A stretch of 64,000 nt of DNA from an uncultured Erythrobacter sp. (GTDB taxonomy: Bacteria; Pseudomonadota; Alphaproteobacteria; Sphingomonadales; Sphingomonadaceae). Shown here piece after piece: positions 53,941-62,646 of the stretch (position 1 is the stretch's first letter; every line of letters begins with the position of its first letter). The stretch spans positions 434,001 through 498,000 of the forward strand of contig NZ_CANLMB010000001.1 in assembly GCF_947492365.1 (NCBI RefSeq), in the 5' to 3' direction. The notes under the pieces are model-generated. The model ran no database searches, was not told where the DNA came from, and worked only from the letters and a program-made list of their open reading frames with translations. Position numbers and translations under genes: made by a program.

Positions 53941-54030
53941 CCTCAAGCGCCGGGCGCGGCGCGTCCGCGCCGCTTGGCTTCCGCGCCAAAGGGCGCGACG
54001 GCCGGTCGGCCTTGCGACACCTGCGGTGTC
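53941..54030 (-). repeat. Three-hairpin dispersed element, copy B (inverted)
   Basis: Read on the minus strand: hairpin 1 at 54030-54016 (6 bp), linker GCAAGGCCGACCGGCCGT, hairpin 2 at 53997-53982 (6 bp, four-base loop), linker AAGCCAA, hairpin 3 at 53973-53956 (7 bp, loop GGAC), then GCCCGGCGCTTGAGG. All linkers match copy A at 19351-19440; the stems differ but stay paired. Confidence 0.8.
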
Positions 54031-54526
54031 GATCCAACCCAACATCGCCATTGTGCTGCCGGGACTTGGCTTGAGTTGGGGCGCGTTGGGGTGAGACTTG
54101 GAACGCGCAGGTTGGCTGTTTAAAGAAATGGCCTTATTTTCAAGAAATTGAAATCGCACCGAAAAATCGGGAATTTGCGCTGCCGATGTGTCAACTTCGG
54201 ATTATAGACGGCTTTGCGGGTGCGCAAGAGTCGAGATGAGAAAGAGCCACAGCCACTTTAGCGCCGCATATCGAAGTAGGAAAATAGAGAGGGGTTTCTC
54301 GGCTCGCGATCAGCGAGCCGCGAGGCCACGCGGCCGAGCCGCTGGTGCCTGACCGAGCGCAGCGAGGGAAGAACAGCACCGAGGACGAAAGTGCGCAGGC
54401 GCTTTCGGAAGACAAATAAAGCGTATTGGGGTTGCCATTCATGGCAATCCCAATTAAGCGCGCGCCTTTCCCGCATAACAGCTCATCCGGTCGGAACCGG
54501 ACACCAGCTAGCCAAGGACAGTTACG
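54031..54526 (+). other. Remainder of the 608-base fabZ-rpmE gap
   Basis: No gene is supported. Visible structure: a hairpin 54301-54319 (GGCTCGC/GCGAGCC), followed by GCGAGGCCACGCGGCCG, which loosely recalls the linker of the three-hairpin element; and a 14-bp inverted repeat at 54425-54454 with one mismatch and a two-base loop, about 70 bases before rpmE. The rpmE promoter is presumably here. 54120-54200 is AT-richer than its surroundings. Confidence 0.5.
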
Positions 54527-54751
54527 ATGAAAGCCGAAGGGCACCCCGAATATCACATGATCACGGTCAAGATGACCGATGGCACCGAATTCCAGACCCG
54601 CTCGACCTGGGGCAGCGAAGGCGACACGCTCGCGCTCGACATCGACCCGACCAGCCACCCGGCATGGACCGGTGGCAAGCAGCAGCTTCAGGAAGGCGGC
54701 CGTGTGGCAGCGTTCAACAAGCGCTTCGGTGGGCTCAGCCTCAAGAAGTAA
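54527..54751 (+). CDS. rpmE: 50S ribosomal protein L31
   Basis: A 74-residue L31. [19 protein letters not shown], then [32 protein letters not shown] and [13 protein letters not shown] match alphaproteobacterial L31. It contains no cysteine, so it is the zinc-independent form. The ATG follows CAAGGACAG. It is followed by a terminator at 54800-54826. Confidence 0.97.
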   Translation: MKAEGHPEYHMITVKMTDGTEFQTRSTWGSEGDTLALDIDPTSHPAWTGGKQQLQEGGRVAAFNKRFGGLSLKK

Positions 54752-54799
54752 GCTGGCAAAAGCTTCGCATCCCCCAATTCGTTGGCGGGATGCAAGGGG

Positions 54800-54826
54800 A
54801 AGGCGGTCCGACGGGGCCGCCTTTTT
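54800..54826 (+). terminator. Intrinsic terminator of rpmE
   Basis: GGCGGTCC pairs with GGGCCGCC-type partner (one wobble) around GACG, followed by five T. A weaker hairpin (GCATCCC/GGGATGC, 54767-54793) lies just before it. Confidence 0.85.
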
Positions 54827-54885
54827 CATTGGGGGCCACCTTTTTCTTTTGGGTGGCCACCCGCCTAAAAGCTTTCATCGTCTCT

Positions 54886-54962
54886 CCGGACTTGATCCGG
54901 GGGCCAGCTTCTTTTCTCTATGAGCCAGGCCAAAGTTAAGCGGGATCCCGGATCAAGTCCGG
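54886..54962. repeat. 16-bp inverted repeat, dispersed-palindrome type
   Basis: CCGGACTTGATCCGGG at 54886-54901 is the perfect reverse complement of 54947-54962, with 45 bases between. This motif looks like a common interspersed palindrome of sphingomonad genomes. That is recall, not something shown here. Confidence 0.8.
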
Positions 54963-54980
54963 GATGACGGGGTGAGCAGA

Positions 54981-55433
54981 CTACTCCATCAGGAAGGCAC
55001 CGTTGCACTCAGCTTTTCGATACCGGATGATTGGATCGCTGACCGCGGTCGGGAGGTGGAAGCACAGGCTGTCTTCGCAGGTTTCGATTTCAATGCGAGT
55101 TTCAGCGTGTCTTCCGCCCGTTGGCACCATCAGCGAGAACCATCCGGACAATTCGCCTGTTTCGTGATCGAACGCCGCAATCTTCGCTCCATCAACGACC
55201 ATTGCGGCCGAGCCTCCGGAGAAGCTCGCTGGCTCGAAACGATATCGGTCGACGACGCTGCGGCTCTCGGTCTGGAAGACGGTAGTTCCGATATGAAGAG
55301 GCTCGGACCTCTCGGAAAAATAGCAACCACGAATTTCGTTCGGGGCAATCTGATCCTGGCCAGCGCCACATGCCGACAGGCCCACGAAGATCGTAAGCAA
55401 TGTTGCATGCCGCAACGTAGGTAACCCCCTCAC
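54981..55433 (-). CDS. Putative small lipoprotein
   Basis: 150 residues from a GTG at 55433 that overlaps the upstream oxygenase stop by four bases (GTGA). The N-terminal hydrophobic segment LLTIFVGLSAC ends in a lipobox, with GAGQDQ after the lipidated cysteine. The mature domain is small and beta-rich with several cysteines (IRGCYFSERSEPLHIG, then IEIETCEDSLCFHLP and YRKAECNGAF). No family is recognised. A longer open frame upstream is an antisense-type extension through the oxygenase gene. Translational coupling suggests a shared role with the oxygenase, unproved. Confidence 0.7.
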   Translation of the reverse strand: MRGLPTLRHATLLTIFVGLSACGAGQDQIAPNEIRGCYFSERSEPLHIGTTVFQTESRSVVDRYRFEPASFSGGSAAMVVDGAKIAAFDHETGELSGWFSLMVPTGGRHAETRIEIETCEDSLCFHLPTAVSDPIIRYRKAECNGAFLME

Positions 55434-56065
55434 CACGGCCACGGCCTTTCCCGGTACCACTTTGTAATCACATATTTCACGCCCTTGCGCACCTTCATCC
55501 CGTGGTGGAGCGTTGCGGGGTTTACGCTGCCATCGGGCCGGGCGTTGTTCCAGCATAGCAGTTTGCCTGCCTCGGGCTGGAAGGTCTTGCCGATCACTTT
55601 GAACCGCGTCGCGCCGCCCGCTTCGACCGCGTTCAAGTAGATCATGAATGTCCATGTGCGCTGGCCGCTTGTCGCGCAGAACTTTTCGAAATCTGCGCCA
55701 TTGGGAGTGAAATAGTCGGTGTGCGGCTTGAACTCCTGCCCGACATCATAGCGCTGGCCCTGACACGGCTCGCCCAGCTTGGGGTCGATGCTGTTGAGGC
55801 TGGCCAGGCTCGCTTCCAATTGTTGCACCGCTGGCTCTGTGGGGGCGAGATCGCAGGTCTCGCTTGTGCGGAAGTAATCATCGCCATTGCTGTCGGCGAT
55901 GGTGCTGGGGCGGCGGTCCTTGTCGATCAGGGTGATGAGCGCCTCGCAGAGGTCGGCGCTGACGAAGTTCCTGGTCTGAAAGAGCTCGATCTTGGGATGC
56001 GGAACGCGTTGCAACCCGTCATGTCGGGCCAGCCGCAAGGAGACAGAATCGCCGGTTGCATCCAT
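55430..56065 (-). CDS. Prolyl 4-hydroxylase-like 2OG-Fe(II) oxygenase (second copy)
   Basis: A 211-residue soluble oxygenase. Iron ligands are the H-x-D pair of FKPHTDYF and the distal His in TLHHGMKVRKG; a Lys in KYVITKWY is placed to bind 2-oxoglutarate, as in P4H enzymes. QRTWTFMIYLNAVEAGGATRF and GKLLCWNNARPDG are typical P4H strands. The start MDATGDSV at 56065 is preferred; an upstream Met at 56113 is possible. Its substrate is unknown. It is a different subtype from the oxygenase at 23077 (Lys in place of Arg as 2OG anchor). Confidence 0.88.
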   Translation of the reverse strand: MDATGDSVSLRLARHDGLQRVPHPKIELFQTRNFVSADLCEALITLIDKDRRPSTIADSNGDDYFRTSETCDLAPTEPAVQQLEASLASLNSIDPKLGEPCQGQRYDVGQEFKPHTDYFTPNGADFEKFCATSGQRTWTFMIYLNAVEAGGATRFKVIGKTFQPEAGKLLCWNNARPDGSVNPATLHHGMKVRKGVKYVITKWYRERPWPW

Positions 56066-56307
56066 GCGGGCAACCTTACGAAACGCGCGCGGACTGGCAA
56101 GGGCAGGGGACAAGAGGCGAGGCGCGCGCGAAATAATGTTGCGTCAGACAGATTTTGAAGCAGTTTTCGCTTCCCTTTAAAGACGCATTGTGCAACAGGC
56201 TCGCGCCCGCTTAAAGCGGCCTTGACCATGGCTTTGCCCCCTGTAAACCGGCGCACTTGCGCGGGTCTGGTGAGCGGCCAATCGGTCGAGCCGGGGCAGA
56301 GTATGTG

Positions 56308-56384
56308 GCGATCGTAGCTCAGTTGGTTAGAGCGCCGGTTTGTGGTACCGGAGGTCGGGGGTTCGAGACCCCTCGATCGCCCCA
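56308..56384 (+). tRNA. tRNA-His (anticodon GTG)
   Basis: Acceptor GCGATCG (56308-56314) pairs with CGATCGC (56374-56380). The discriminator is C, as required for tRNA-His, CCA is encoded (56382-56384), and the extra G-1 is encoded at 56307. The anticodon loop TTGTGGT gives GTG. Confidence 0.97.
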
Positions 56385-56441
56385 CTTCTCTCCCTTACGC
56401 ACCTCATCATTTGCCGCGCCTTTATACGAGGCAACGCAAAT

Positions 56442-57509
56442 ATGACCGCTTTCTGGACAGAGCCCGATTTTGACGATCACGAGATGGTGCACGTTGTGCG
56501 CGATCGTGCTTCGGGGCTGATGGCGATTATTGCGGTCCATTCCTCGCATCTCGGCCCCGGCGCGGGTGGCACGCGGTTTTGGCACTATCCCGATCCGAAG
56601 GACGGACTGCGCGATGCACTGCGCCTGTCGCGCGGGATGAGCTACAAGAACGCGATGGCTGGCCTGCCGATGGGCGGGGGCAAAGCCGTTATTCTGGCGG
56701 ACGAAGCGCGCACAAAGACACACGAATTGCTCGCAGCATTCGGCGATGCGGTCGAAGGTCTGGGCGGGCGTTATGTGACGGCCGAAGACGTCGGTATCAG
56801 CGAGGCGGATATGGTCGCGGTGTCAAAACGAACCGCGCATGTCTCCGGCCTGCCTGCAACCGGCAATGGCAGCGCGGGAGGCGATCCCGGCCCGTTCACA
56901 TCCTACGGCATCTATCTCGGCATCAAGGCGGCGGTTCAGCACAAGCTGGGCACCGATTCGATGAAAGGCGTGCATGTCGCATTGCAGGGCACTGGCAGCG
57001 TCGGCGGCGGGGTTGCAAGGTGGCTCGCCCAGGACGGCGCGCGGCTGACCTTGGCAGATATCCATGTCGACGGTGTGAAGGCGCTGGCCGAGGAACTGGG
57101 CGCTGAAGTGGTCGCGCCTGACGCGGTGCTGAGCACCGAATGCGACGTGCTCAGCCCCAATGCGCTGGGCGCGATCCTCGATGATGAGAGCATTGCGGGC
57201 CTCAACACGAAGATCATTGCGGGCGGTGCGAACAACCAGCTCGCCCGTGCGCGTCACGGTCAGGTGCTGTTCGAACGCGGTATTCTCTACGCGCCCGACT
57301 ACGTTATCAATGCGGGCGGGATCATTTCGGTTGCGACTGAATACCTTGCGCGGCGCGATGGTAAGCCGGGCAGCGTGGATGACGTCAACGCGCTGATCGA
57401 GCAGATTCCGGGCCGCCTTGCGCAAATCTGGCAGGTGAGCGAGGCGGATGGAACATCGCCTGACGTGGTTGCCGACCGGATGGCGCAAGAGCTTATCGGG
57501 CGCCGCTAA
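56442..57509 (+). CDS. Leu/Phe/Val-type amino-acid dehydrogenase
   Basis: A 355-residue NAD-dependent dehydrogenase that interconverts a branched or aromatic amino acid and its 2-oxo acid. The N-terminal substrate domain has GPGAGGTRFWHYPDPKDGLR and the catalytic-Lys region KNAMAGLPMGGGKAVI, then TAEDVGISEADM. The Rossmann domain has VALQGTGSVGGGVARWLAQ and IIAGGANNQLAR. The closing region YAPDYVINAGGIISVATEY is conserved. Start ATG 56442 lies 57 bases after tRNA-His. Exact amino-acid preference cannot be told. Confidence 0.93.
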   Translation: MTAFWTEPDFDDHEMVHVVRDRASGLMAIIAVHSSHLGPGAGGTRFWHYPDPKDGLRDALRLSRGMSYKNAMAGLPMGGGKAVILADEARTKTHELLAAFGDAVEGLGGRYVTAEDVGISEADMVAVSKRTAHVSGLPATGNGSAGGDPGPFTSYGIYLGIKAAVQHKLGTDSMKGVHVALQGTGSVGGGVARWLAQDGARLTLADIHVDGVKALAEELGAEVVAPDAVLSTECDVLSPNALGAILDDESIAGLNTKIIAGGANNQLARARHGQVLFERGILYAPDYVINAGGIISVATEYLARRDGKPGSVDDVNALIEQIPGRLAQIWQVSEADGTSPDVVADRMAQELIGRR

Positions 57510-57599
57510 TCGGGCGTTGATCGATCCTATAACCCGCTTGCTCGTTTTGCGCTCTTGCGGGGACAGTCTCAGGCTTTAAGACGGGCTGGGGGACCGAAA

Positions 57600-58361
57600 T
57601 TGCATATTTACGCCAATCCAAAGCGCTTTCTGACGCTCGCCAGCTGGCTGACCCCGCTCCTGTTCTGGAGCGGGCTGGTGCTGACGCTTGGCGCGCTGGC
57701 GTGGGGCATGTTCATGGTACCGCCCGACCGCTTGATGGGTGAGACGGTGCGCATCCTGTTCGTCCATGTGCCCGCCGCTTGGCTTGGCATGGGCGGCTGG
57801 GCCGGACTTGCGATTGCGAGCGCGATGCTGCTGATCTGGAAACACCCGCTGTCAGGCATTGCCGCGCGCGCGATTGCGCTGCCGGGCATGGTGTTCTGCG
57901 CGCTCTGCCTCATCACCGGCTCGATCTGGGGCCGCCCGACCTGGGGCACATGGTGGGAGTGGGATGGCAGGCTCACCAGCATGCTCGTCCTCCTATTCCT
58001 CTATGGCGGATATATCGCGCTGGCACAGGCCTCTGCACGCGAAGGTGGCTCGTATCGGATTCCCGCGATCTTCGGGCTTGTCGGCGCGATCAATGTGCCG
58101 ATCATCAATCGCAGCGTGGTGTGGTGGAACTCGCTCCACCAGCCGCCTAGCCTGACTGCGGGTAAGAGCGCGATTGATGGCGTGTATCTGTGGCCGCTGC
58201 TGGTGTCGGTGTTCGGTTTCTCGCTGCTGTTTGGCGGCATAGTGCTGATGCGGATGCGCGCGCTGATTGCCGAACAACAGGTCGAGGCGCGCCTGCGCCG
58301 CCGCGCGCTTGAGGATGACACTGTGAACCCCGCTGCAACCGTGCAAGCGGAGACAGTATGA
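57600..58361 (+). CDS. ccmC: Heme exporter/transfer protein CcmC
   Basis: A 253-residue inner-membrane protein that hands heme to CcmE in system I cytochrome c maturation. Six spans and the tryptophan-rich heme-handling motif WGTWWEWDGRLTSML (WWEWD near residues 118-122) are present, with conserved His in VHVPAAW and SLHQPP. Start is TTG 57600 with GGGGGACC upstream; another TTG at 57555 is less likely. First gene of ccmC-D-E-F-G-H-I; its stop overlaps the ccmD start (ATGA). Confidence 0.96.
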   Translation: MHIYANPKRFLTLASWLTPLLFWSGLVLTLGALAWGMFMVPPDRLMGETVRILFVHVPAAWLGMGGWAGLAIASAMLLIWKHPLSGIAARAIALPGMVFCALCLITGSIWGRPTWGTWWEWDGRLTSMLVLLFLYGGYIALAQASAREGGSYRIPAIFGLVGAINVPIINRSVVWWNSLHQPPSLTAGKSAIDGVYLWPLLVSVFGFSLLFGGIVLMRMRALIAEQQVEARLRRRALEDDTVNPAATVQAETV

Positions 58362-58501
58362 TGCGCGAATCTCTCGACCCTTGGCCCTTTGTCTACGGTG
58401 TCTATGCCGTTGGTCTGATCGGCCTCGCGCTGCTGATCATATGGAGCTATCGCGCGATGCGTCGCGCAGAAAAGCGCCGTGAGGAATTGAAGCGCAAATG
58501 A
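58358..58501 (+). CDS. ccmD: Heme exporter protein CcmD
   Basis: A 47-residue single-span protein (MMRESLDPWPFVYGVYAVGL, then IGLALLIIWSYRAMRRAEKR) that helps release holo-CcmE from the CcmABC complex. It overlaps ccmC by four bases and ccmE by four bases. A second ATG at 58361 is equally possible. Confidence 0.9.
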   Translation: MMRESLDPWPFVYGVYAVGLIGLALLIIWSYRAMRRAEKRREELKRK

Positions 58502-58971
58502 CCGGTCCCATGAAAGCAAAGCACCAACGCATGACGCTCGTCATTCTGGCGCTGATCGCGATTGTCGCGGCAGGGCTGATCGCGGCATGGGCTTTGCGCA
58601 ATCAGGCGAATTATTTCTACCTGCCCGAACAGATGGCGGCAGAGCCTCCAGCAGTCGGCCAGGCCGTTCGTTTGGGCGGCATGGTGCAGGCTGGGTCAAT
58701 CGAAACGCAGCCTGACGGGATCACGGTCAAATTTGTCGTCACCGGCAATGAGGATAGCAGCATCCCGGTGCGTTACAGCGGCATCCTGCCTGATCTCTTC
58801 GTAGAAAACTCGGGTGTCGTGGCCGAGGGTAGCCTTGGCGCGGACGGCGTGTTCGAGGCGACCAATCTGCTGGCCAAGCATGACGAGAATTACGTGCCCC
58901 GCGAGCTTGAGGGGTTGGAGGGGCACTCCGACAATCCCGACTATTCCGCAACCGTAACCGGTGCAGAGTAG
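58498..58971 (+). CDS. ccmE: Cytochrome c maturation protein CcmE (heme chaperone)
   Basis: A 157-residue periplasmic heme chaperone anchored by an N-terminal span (LVILALIAIVAAGLIAAWAL). The OB-fold domain contains VRLGGMVQAGSIETQPDGIT and the covalent heme-binding His128 in LLAKHDENYVPRE. The start overlaps ccmD (ATGA); ccmF follows after six bases. Confidence 0.97.
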   Translation: MTGPMKAKHQRMTLVILALIAIVAAGLIAAWALRNQANYFYLPEQMAAEPPAVGQAVRLGGMVQAGSIETQPDGITVKFVVTGNEDSSIPVRYSGILPDLFVENSGVVAEGSLGADGVFEATNLLAKHDENYVPRELEGLEGHSDNPDYSATVTGAE

Positions 58972-58977
58972 CCCCGC

Positions 58978-61059
58978 ATGATTGCCGAACTCGGACTTGC
59001 AGCCCTGTGGCTCTCCGCTGCTTTGGCAGTGTTGCAGATGGTTTCCGGCGCGTGCGGAATGGGCCGTGAGAATAGCGGTGCAACCAAATATGCTCTCGGC
59101 ACAGGCGAACTCCACAGCATCGCAGCGTCGCTGAGACTGTCAGATGCGCAACTGCAGCGCCTTGGGATCTACGCCCGTCCGGCAGCCGTGGTTCAGGCCT
59201 TCCTAGCCGTTCTGGCCTTCTGCCTGCTGCTCTACGCCTTTGCCGTGACTGACCTGTCGATCAAGCTGGTCGCGACCAATTCGCATTCGGCCAAGCCGCT
59301 TATCTACAAGCTCACCGGCACATGGGGGAACCACGAAGGCTCTATGCTGCTCTGGGTAGCGGTCTTGGCGTTGTCGGGGGGCTTGCTTGCGGGCATGGAG
59401 CGGCGGCTGCCCGAAAAGACCATGAGCGCAACCTTGGGCGTGCAAGGCTTTGTCGCGCTCGGCTTTTATGCCTTCCTGTTGATCTCCTCCAACCCGTTTG
59501 AGCGCATGCCCCAAATCCCGCTCGAAGGGGGCGGGCTGAACCCGCTGCTTCAGGATATCGGCCTCGCGATCCATCCGCCCACGCTCTATATCGGCTATGT
59601 CGGCCTGTCGGTCGCATTCAGCCTCGCGATGGGCGCGCTGATTACGCGGCAGGTGAACCCCGACTTTGCCAAGGTCTTGCGCCCATGGGTGCTGGCCGCA
59701 TGGGTGTTCCTCACATTCGGGATCACGGCTGGGTCATACTGGGCCTATTACGAACTCGGCTGGGGCGGCTGGTGGTTCTGGGATCCGGTCGAGAACGCCT
59801 CGCTTATGCCGTGGCTCGCCGCAACCGCACTGCTCCATTCGGTGAGCGTGCTCGCCGCGCGCGACGCTTTGCGGACATGGACGATCATGCTTGGCGTGCT
59901 CGCCTTCTCGATGTCGATGCTGGGGACGTTCCTCGTGCGCTCCGGCGTCCTCACCAGCGTCCACGCCTTTGCCGTCGATCCGGAGCGGGGCAGCTTCATC
60001 CTCGTGCTGCTCGGCCTCTATATTGGCGGGGCGCTGGCGATCTTCGCCATGCGGGCGGGCAGTATTGCAGAAGGCAAGCGGTTCAGCGTGACCAGCCGCG
60101 AGGGCGCGCTGGTGTTCAACAATGTGATGCTCTCCGCGATCCTTGCGATTGTTCTGCTGGGAACGCTCTATCCGCTGCTGACCGAAGCGTTCGATGTGCG
60201 CGTCAGCGTTGGTCCGCCCTATTTCAATCCGGCAGGCGCGATCTTTGCGATCCCGATGTTTGTGGTGATGGCCATCGGCCCGCTGCTGCGGTGGAAGCAG
60301 GACAAGCCAGCGCGCATCCAGCTTGAACTGTTGATTCTTGCCTCGATTGTGATTGCGGCCATCGCCCTGATCGCGATCCTTGGCGATTATGCGGTGCTGC
60401 CGGTGCTTGGTCTGGCGCTTGCTCTGGCTTTGGGAATGGCGGCATTCCTGCCCTTGCGCGGCCGCAATCTGCGCCGTGTGCCGACCGCGACATGGGGCAT
60501 GGTCTGCGCGCATTTCGGGGTAGCGGTGGCGCTGTTCGGCATGGCGAGCGAAAGCGCTTTCACCTCCGAACGGCTTGCTGCTGTCGCTCCGGGTGACACG
60601 GTCGAAGTGTCCGATTGGACTATCCAGCTTCAAAGCATTGACCCGGTCGCAGGCCCCAACTGGACCGCAATGGAAGCTCGGCTGTCCGCCACGCGCGGCG
60701 ATGGCGAGCCGACTATCCTCACGCCGCAGGCCCGCAATTTCTGGTCCCCGCCGCAGCCGACATCGGAGAGCGCGCTCATCACCCAGTGGGATGGGCAGCT
60801 TTACGCGGTGATCGGCGATTCCGCCGGCGTCGATGCGAGCGGCAATGAACGCTGGCAGCTACGCGTCTGGTGGAAGCCGTTTGTGCCCTTCATCTGGTAT
60901 GGCGGATTGCTGATTGCGCTGGGCGGCGTCCTGTCGATTGTGGGCCGCGTCACCGTCGACCTCAAACGCCGCAGAGCCACCGTGCGCGGTGATAGCCGCC
61001 GCGAAGAGCTGGACGCGCTCGAGGCGCAAGATGATGCAAAACCGGAGCCTGCCGAATAA
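58978..61059 (+). CDS. ccmF: Heme lyase subunit CcmF
   Basis: A 693-residue polytopic protein, core of the lyase that attaches heme to apocytochrome c. About 14-15 spans. The Trp-rich heme motif lies in YYELGWGGWWFWDPVENASL, and HEGSMLLW and HPPTLYIGYVG carry conserved histidines. A long periplasmic domain precedes the last span (VPFIWYGGLLIALGGVLSI). The stop overlaps the start of ccmG by one base (TAATG). Confidence 0.98.
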   Translation: MIAELGLAALWLSAALAVLQMVSGACGMGRENSGATKYALGTGELHSIAASLRLSDAQLQRLGIYARPAAVVQAFLAVLAFCLLLYAFAVTDLSIKLVATNSHSAKPLIYKLTGTWGNHEGSMLLWVAVLALSGGLLAGMERRLPEKTMSATLGVQGFVALGFYAFLLISSNPFERMPQIPLEGGGLNPLLQDIGLAIHPPTLYIGYVGLSVAFSLAMGALITRQVNPDFAKVLRPWVLAAWVFLTFGITAGSYWAYYELGWGGWWFWDPVENASLMPWLAATALLHSVSVLAARDALRTWTIMLGVLAFSMSMLGTFLVRSGVLTSVHAFAVDPERGSFILVLLGLYIGGALAIFAMRAGSIAEGKRFSVTSREGALVFNNVMLSAILAIVLLGTLYPLLTEAFDVRVSVGPPYFNPAGAIFAIPMFVVMAIGPLLRWKQDKPARIQLELLILASIVIAAIALIAILGDYAVLPVLGLALALALGMAAFLPLRGRNLRRVPTATWGMVCAHFGVAVALFGMASESAFTSERLAAVAPGDTVEVSDWTIQLQSIDPVAGPNWTAMEARLSATRGDGEPTILTPQARNFWSPPQPTSESALITQWDGQLYAVIGDSAGVDASGNERWQLRVWWKPFVPFIWYGGLLIALGGVLSIVGRVTVDLKRRRATVRGDSRREELDALEAQDDAKPEPAE

Positions 61060-61583
61060 TGCGCGCCCTCTATTTCATCCCGCTTGGCCTGTTCCTGTTT
61101 TTCGCAGGTTTGGCCGCCTACATGCTGGTCGAAGGCCGCGATCAGACGATCCCGTCGCAGATGATCGCCGAGCCGCTGCCCGACTTCGCTCTGGAACCAG
61201 CGCTGGAGGGAATGCCGGGGGTCGCCTCTACGGACTTTATCGGCGGTGAGCCGCGCCTGCTCAACATCTGGGCGAGTTGGTGTCTCCCTTGTATCGCCGA
61301 GGCTCCGCATCTCGAACGGCTGAAAGAAGAGGGCGTCGAGATTGTCGGCATCGCCGTGCGCGACCGGCCCGAAGCGGTGGCGGATTTCCTCAGCCGCTAT
61401 GGCAATCCCTATACGCGGATCGGATCGGACAATATCTCTTCGCTGATGATCGAGATCGGCGCGTCGGGCGTGCCGGAAACCTATGTGATCGATGCGGCGG
61501 GCAATATCCGTTACCAGCATATCGGCGATGTGCGGGCTGAGACTGTGCCGCTGCTGCTTGAGCAATTGGAGCTGGCGCGATGA
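61059..61583 (+). CDS. ccmG: Thiol:disulfide interchange protein CcmG/DsbE
   Basis: A 174-residue membrane-tethered thioredoxin-fold protein that keeps apocytochrome c cysteines reduced. An N-terminal anchor (FIPLGLFLFFAGLAAYMLV) precedes the active site WASWCLPCIAEAPHLE (Cys75 and Cys78) and the cis-Pro region SGVPETYVIDAAG. It overlaps the ccmH start by four bases (ATGA). Confidence 0.96.
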   Translation: MRALYFIPLGLFLFFAGLAAYMLVEGRDQTIPSQMIAEPLPDFALEPALEGMPGVASTDFIGGEPRLLNIWASWCLPCIAEAPHLERLKEEGVEIVGIAVRDRPEAVADFLSRYGNPYTRIGSDNISSLMIEIGASGVPETYVIDAAGNIRYQHIGDVRAETVPLLLEQLELAR

Positions 61584-62005
61584 TGCGCTTGGTTGTCGCC
61601 ATTCTCGCGCTGTTTGCGGTTCCGGTACTGGCGCAATCCTCCATGCCGCCTGCTCCCTACGCCTACACCCAGCTCGAAGACCCCGCGCTCGAAGCGCAGG
61701 CGGCCGAGCTAATGGGCACCTTGCGCTGCCTCAAATGCCAGTCGCAGAGCATCAATGACAGCGACGCGCCGATGGCGGGCGATATGCGCCATCAGGTCCG
61801 CTCGCGGCTGCTGGCAGGCGAGAGTCCGGACGAGATCCGCAGCTGGCTGACCGCGCGTTACGGCGATTATGTGAGTTACGAGCCGCAGGTTTCCTCGACC
61901 ACATGGCCGCTTTTTGCGATCCCTGCCTTGCTGCTGATCGTGGTGGCGCTGATCCTGCTCCGGCGGCTGGGCAAGCGGCGCTCCGACGGGGAGGTGGCGG
62001 AGTAA
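61580..62005 (+). CDS. ccmH: Cytochrome c maturation protein CcmH (CcmL type)
   Basis: A 141-residue protein with signal peptide (ILALFAVPVLAQ), the redox motif LRCLKCQSQSI (Cys50, Cys53), the helical MRHQVRSRLLAGESPDEIRS region and a C-terminal span (FAIPALLLIVVALILLRRL). It is the short form; the TPR part is separate in the next gene, which overlaps by one base. Confidence 0.96.
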   Translation: MMRLVVAILALFAVPVLAQSSMPPAPYAYTQLEDPALEAQAAELMGTLRCLKCQSQSINDSDAPMAGDMRHQVRSRLLAGESPDEIRSWLTARYGDYVSYEPQVSSTTWPLFAIPALLLIVVALILLRRLGKRRSDGEVAE

Positions 62006-62646
62006 TGGGCGGCTGGCTCGCAATCCTGTCGCTCACACTGGTGAGTTTCGCCATAGCGGCCTTCACATTGCGCCTGCCGCGTGAAGGCTTCGCGGTGTTC
62101 GGCGCGGTGCTGCTGTTCGGCCTTGTTGGCTATGCATGGCAGGGCCATCCGGATCAGCCGGGCGCTCCAAAAGAGCCGGACCTTTCAACAGATCAGGAAT
62201 CGGGCGAGGGGATGGTGACGGCGCGCCGCCAGCTCTTCGACGAAACCCGCGCAAAGCCCGATTACCTTGTCCTGTCGGACGGCTTTGCAAGGCGCGGCAA
62301 GTTCAGCGATGCAGCGGGGCTGCTGCGACAGGGCCTCAACGACAATCCCGACCATCTCGAAGGCTGGCTGGCGCTCGGAATGGCTCTGACCGGCCATGCG
62401 GACGGGGTCGTCACTCCAGCGGCTTTCTATGCCTATGGTAAGGCACGCGAGTTGGATCCGGCCAATCCGGGGGCGGACTTCTTCCTCGGGATTTCCTTCC
62501 AGCAGACCGGCCAGTTCCGCGCGGCGCGCGACACATGGGCGCGGTTGCTCGCGAACTCACCCGAGGACGCTCCGTGGCGACCAGAGATCGAGGCGCGTGT
62601 CGAACGGCTCGACCAGATGATCGCCAACGCGCCGATGTTGCAATAG
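62005..62646 (+). CDS. CcmI-like TPR protein of cytochrome c maturation
   Basis: 213 residues with two N-terminal spans (LAILSLTLVSFAIAAFTL and FAVFGAVLLFGLVGYAW) and a TPR region (YLVLSDGFARRGKFSDAAGL, then FYAYGKARELDPANPGADFF and LGISFQQTGQFRAARDTWAR). In system I the CcmI TPR domain holds apocytochrome c for CcmF/H. It is shorter than classical CcmI, but the position right after ccmH (TAATG overlap) supports the call. Confidence 0.88.
   Translation: MGGWLAILSLTLVSFAIAAFTLRLPREGFAVFGAVLLFGLVGYAWQGHPDQPGAPKEPDLSTDQESGEGMVTARRQLFDETRAKPDYLVLSDGFARRGKFSDAAGLLRQGLNDNPDHLEGWLALGMALTGHADGVVTPAAFYAYGKARELDPANPGADFFLGISFQQTGQFRAARDTWARLLANSPEDAPWRPEIEARVERLDQMIANAPMLQ

Noticed and set aside
54191..54829. 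212-codon minus-strand open frame across rpmE
   Set aside because: It runs antisense through the L31 gene and the repeat-rich leader and shows no domain.
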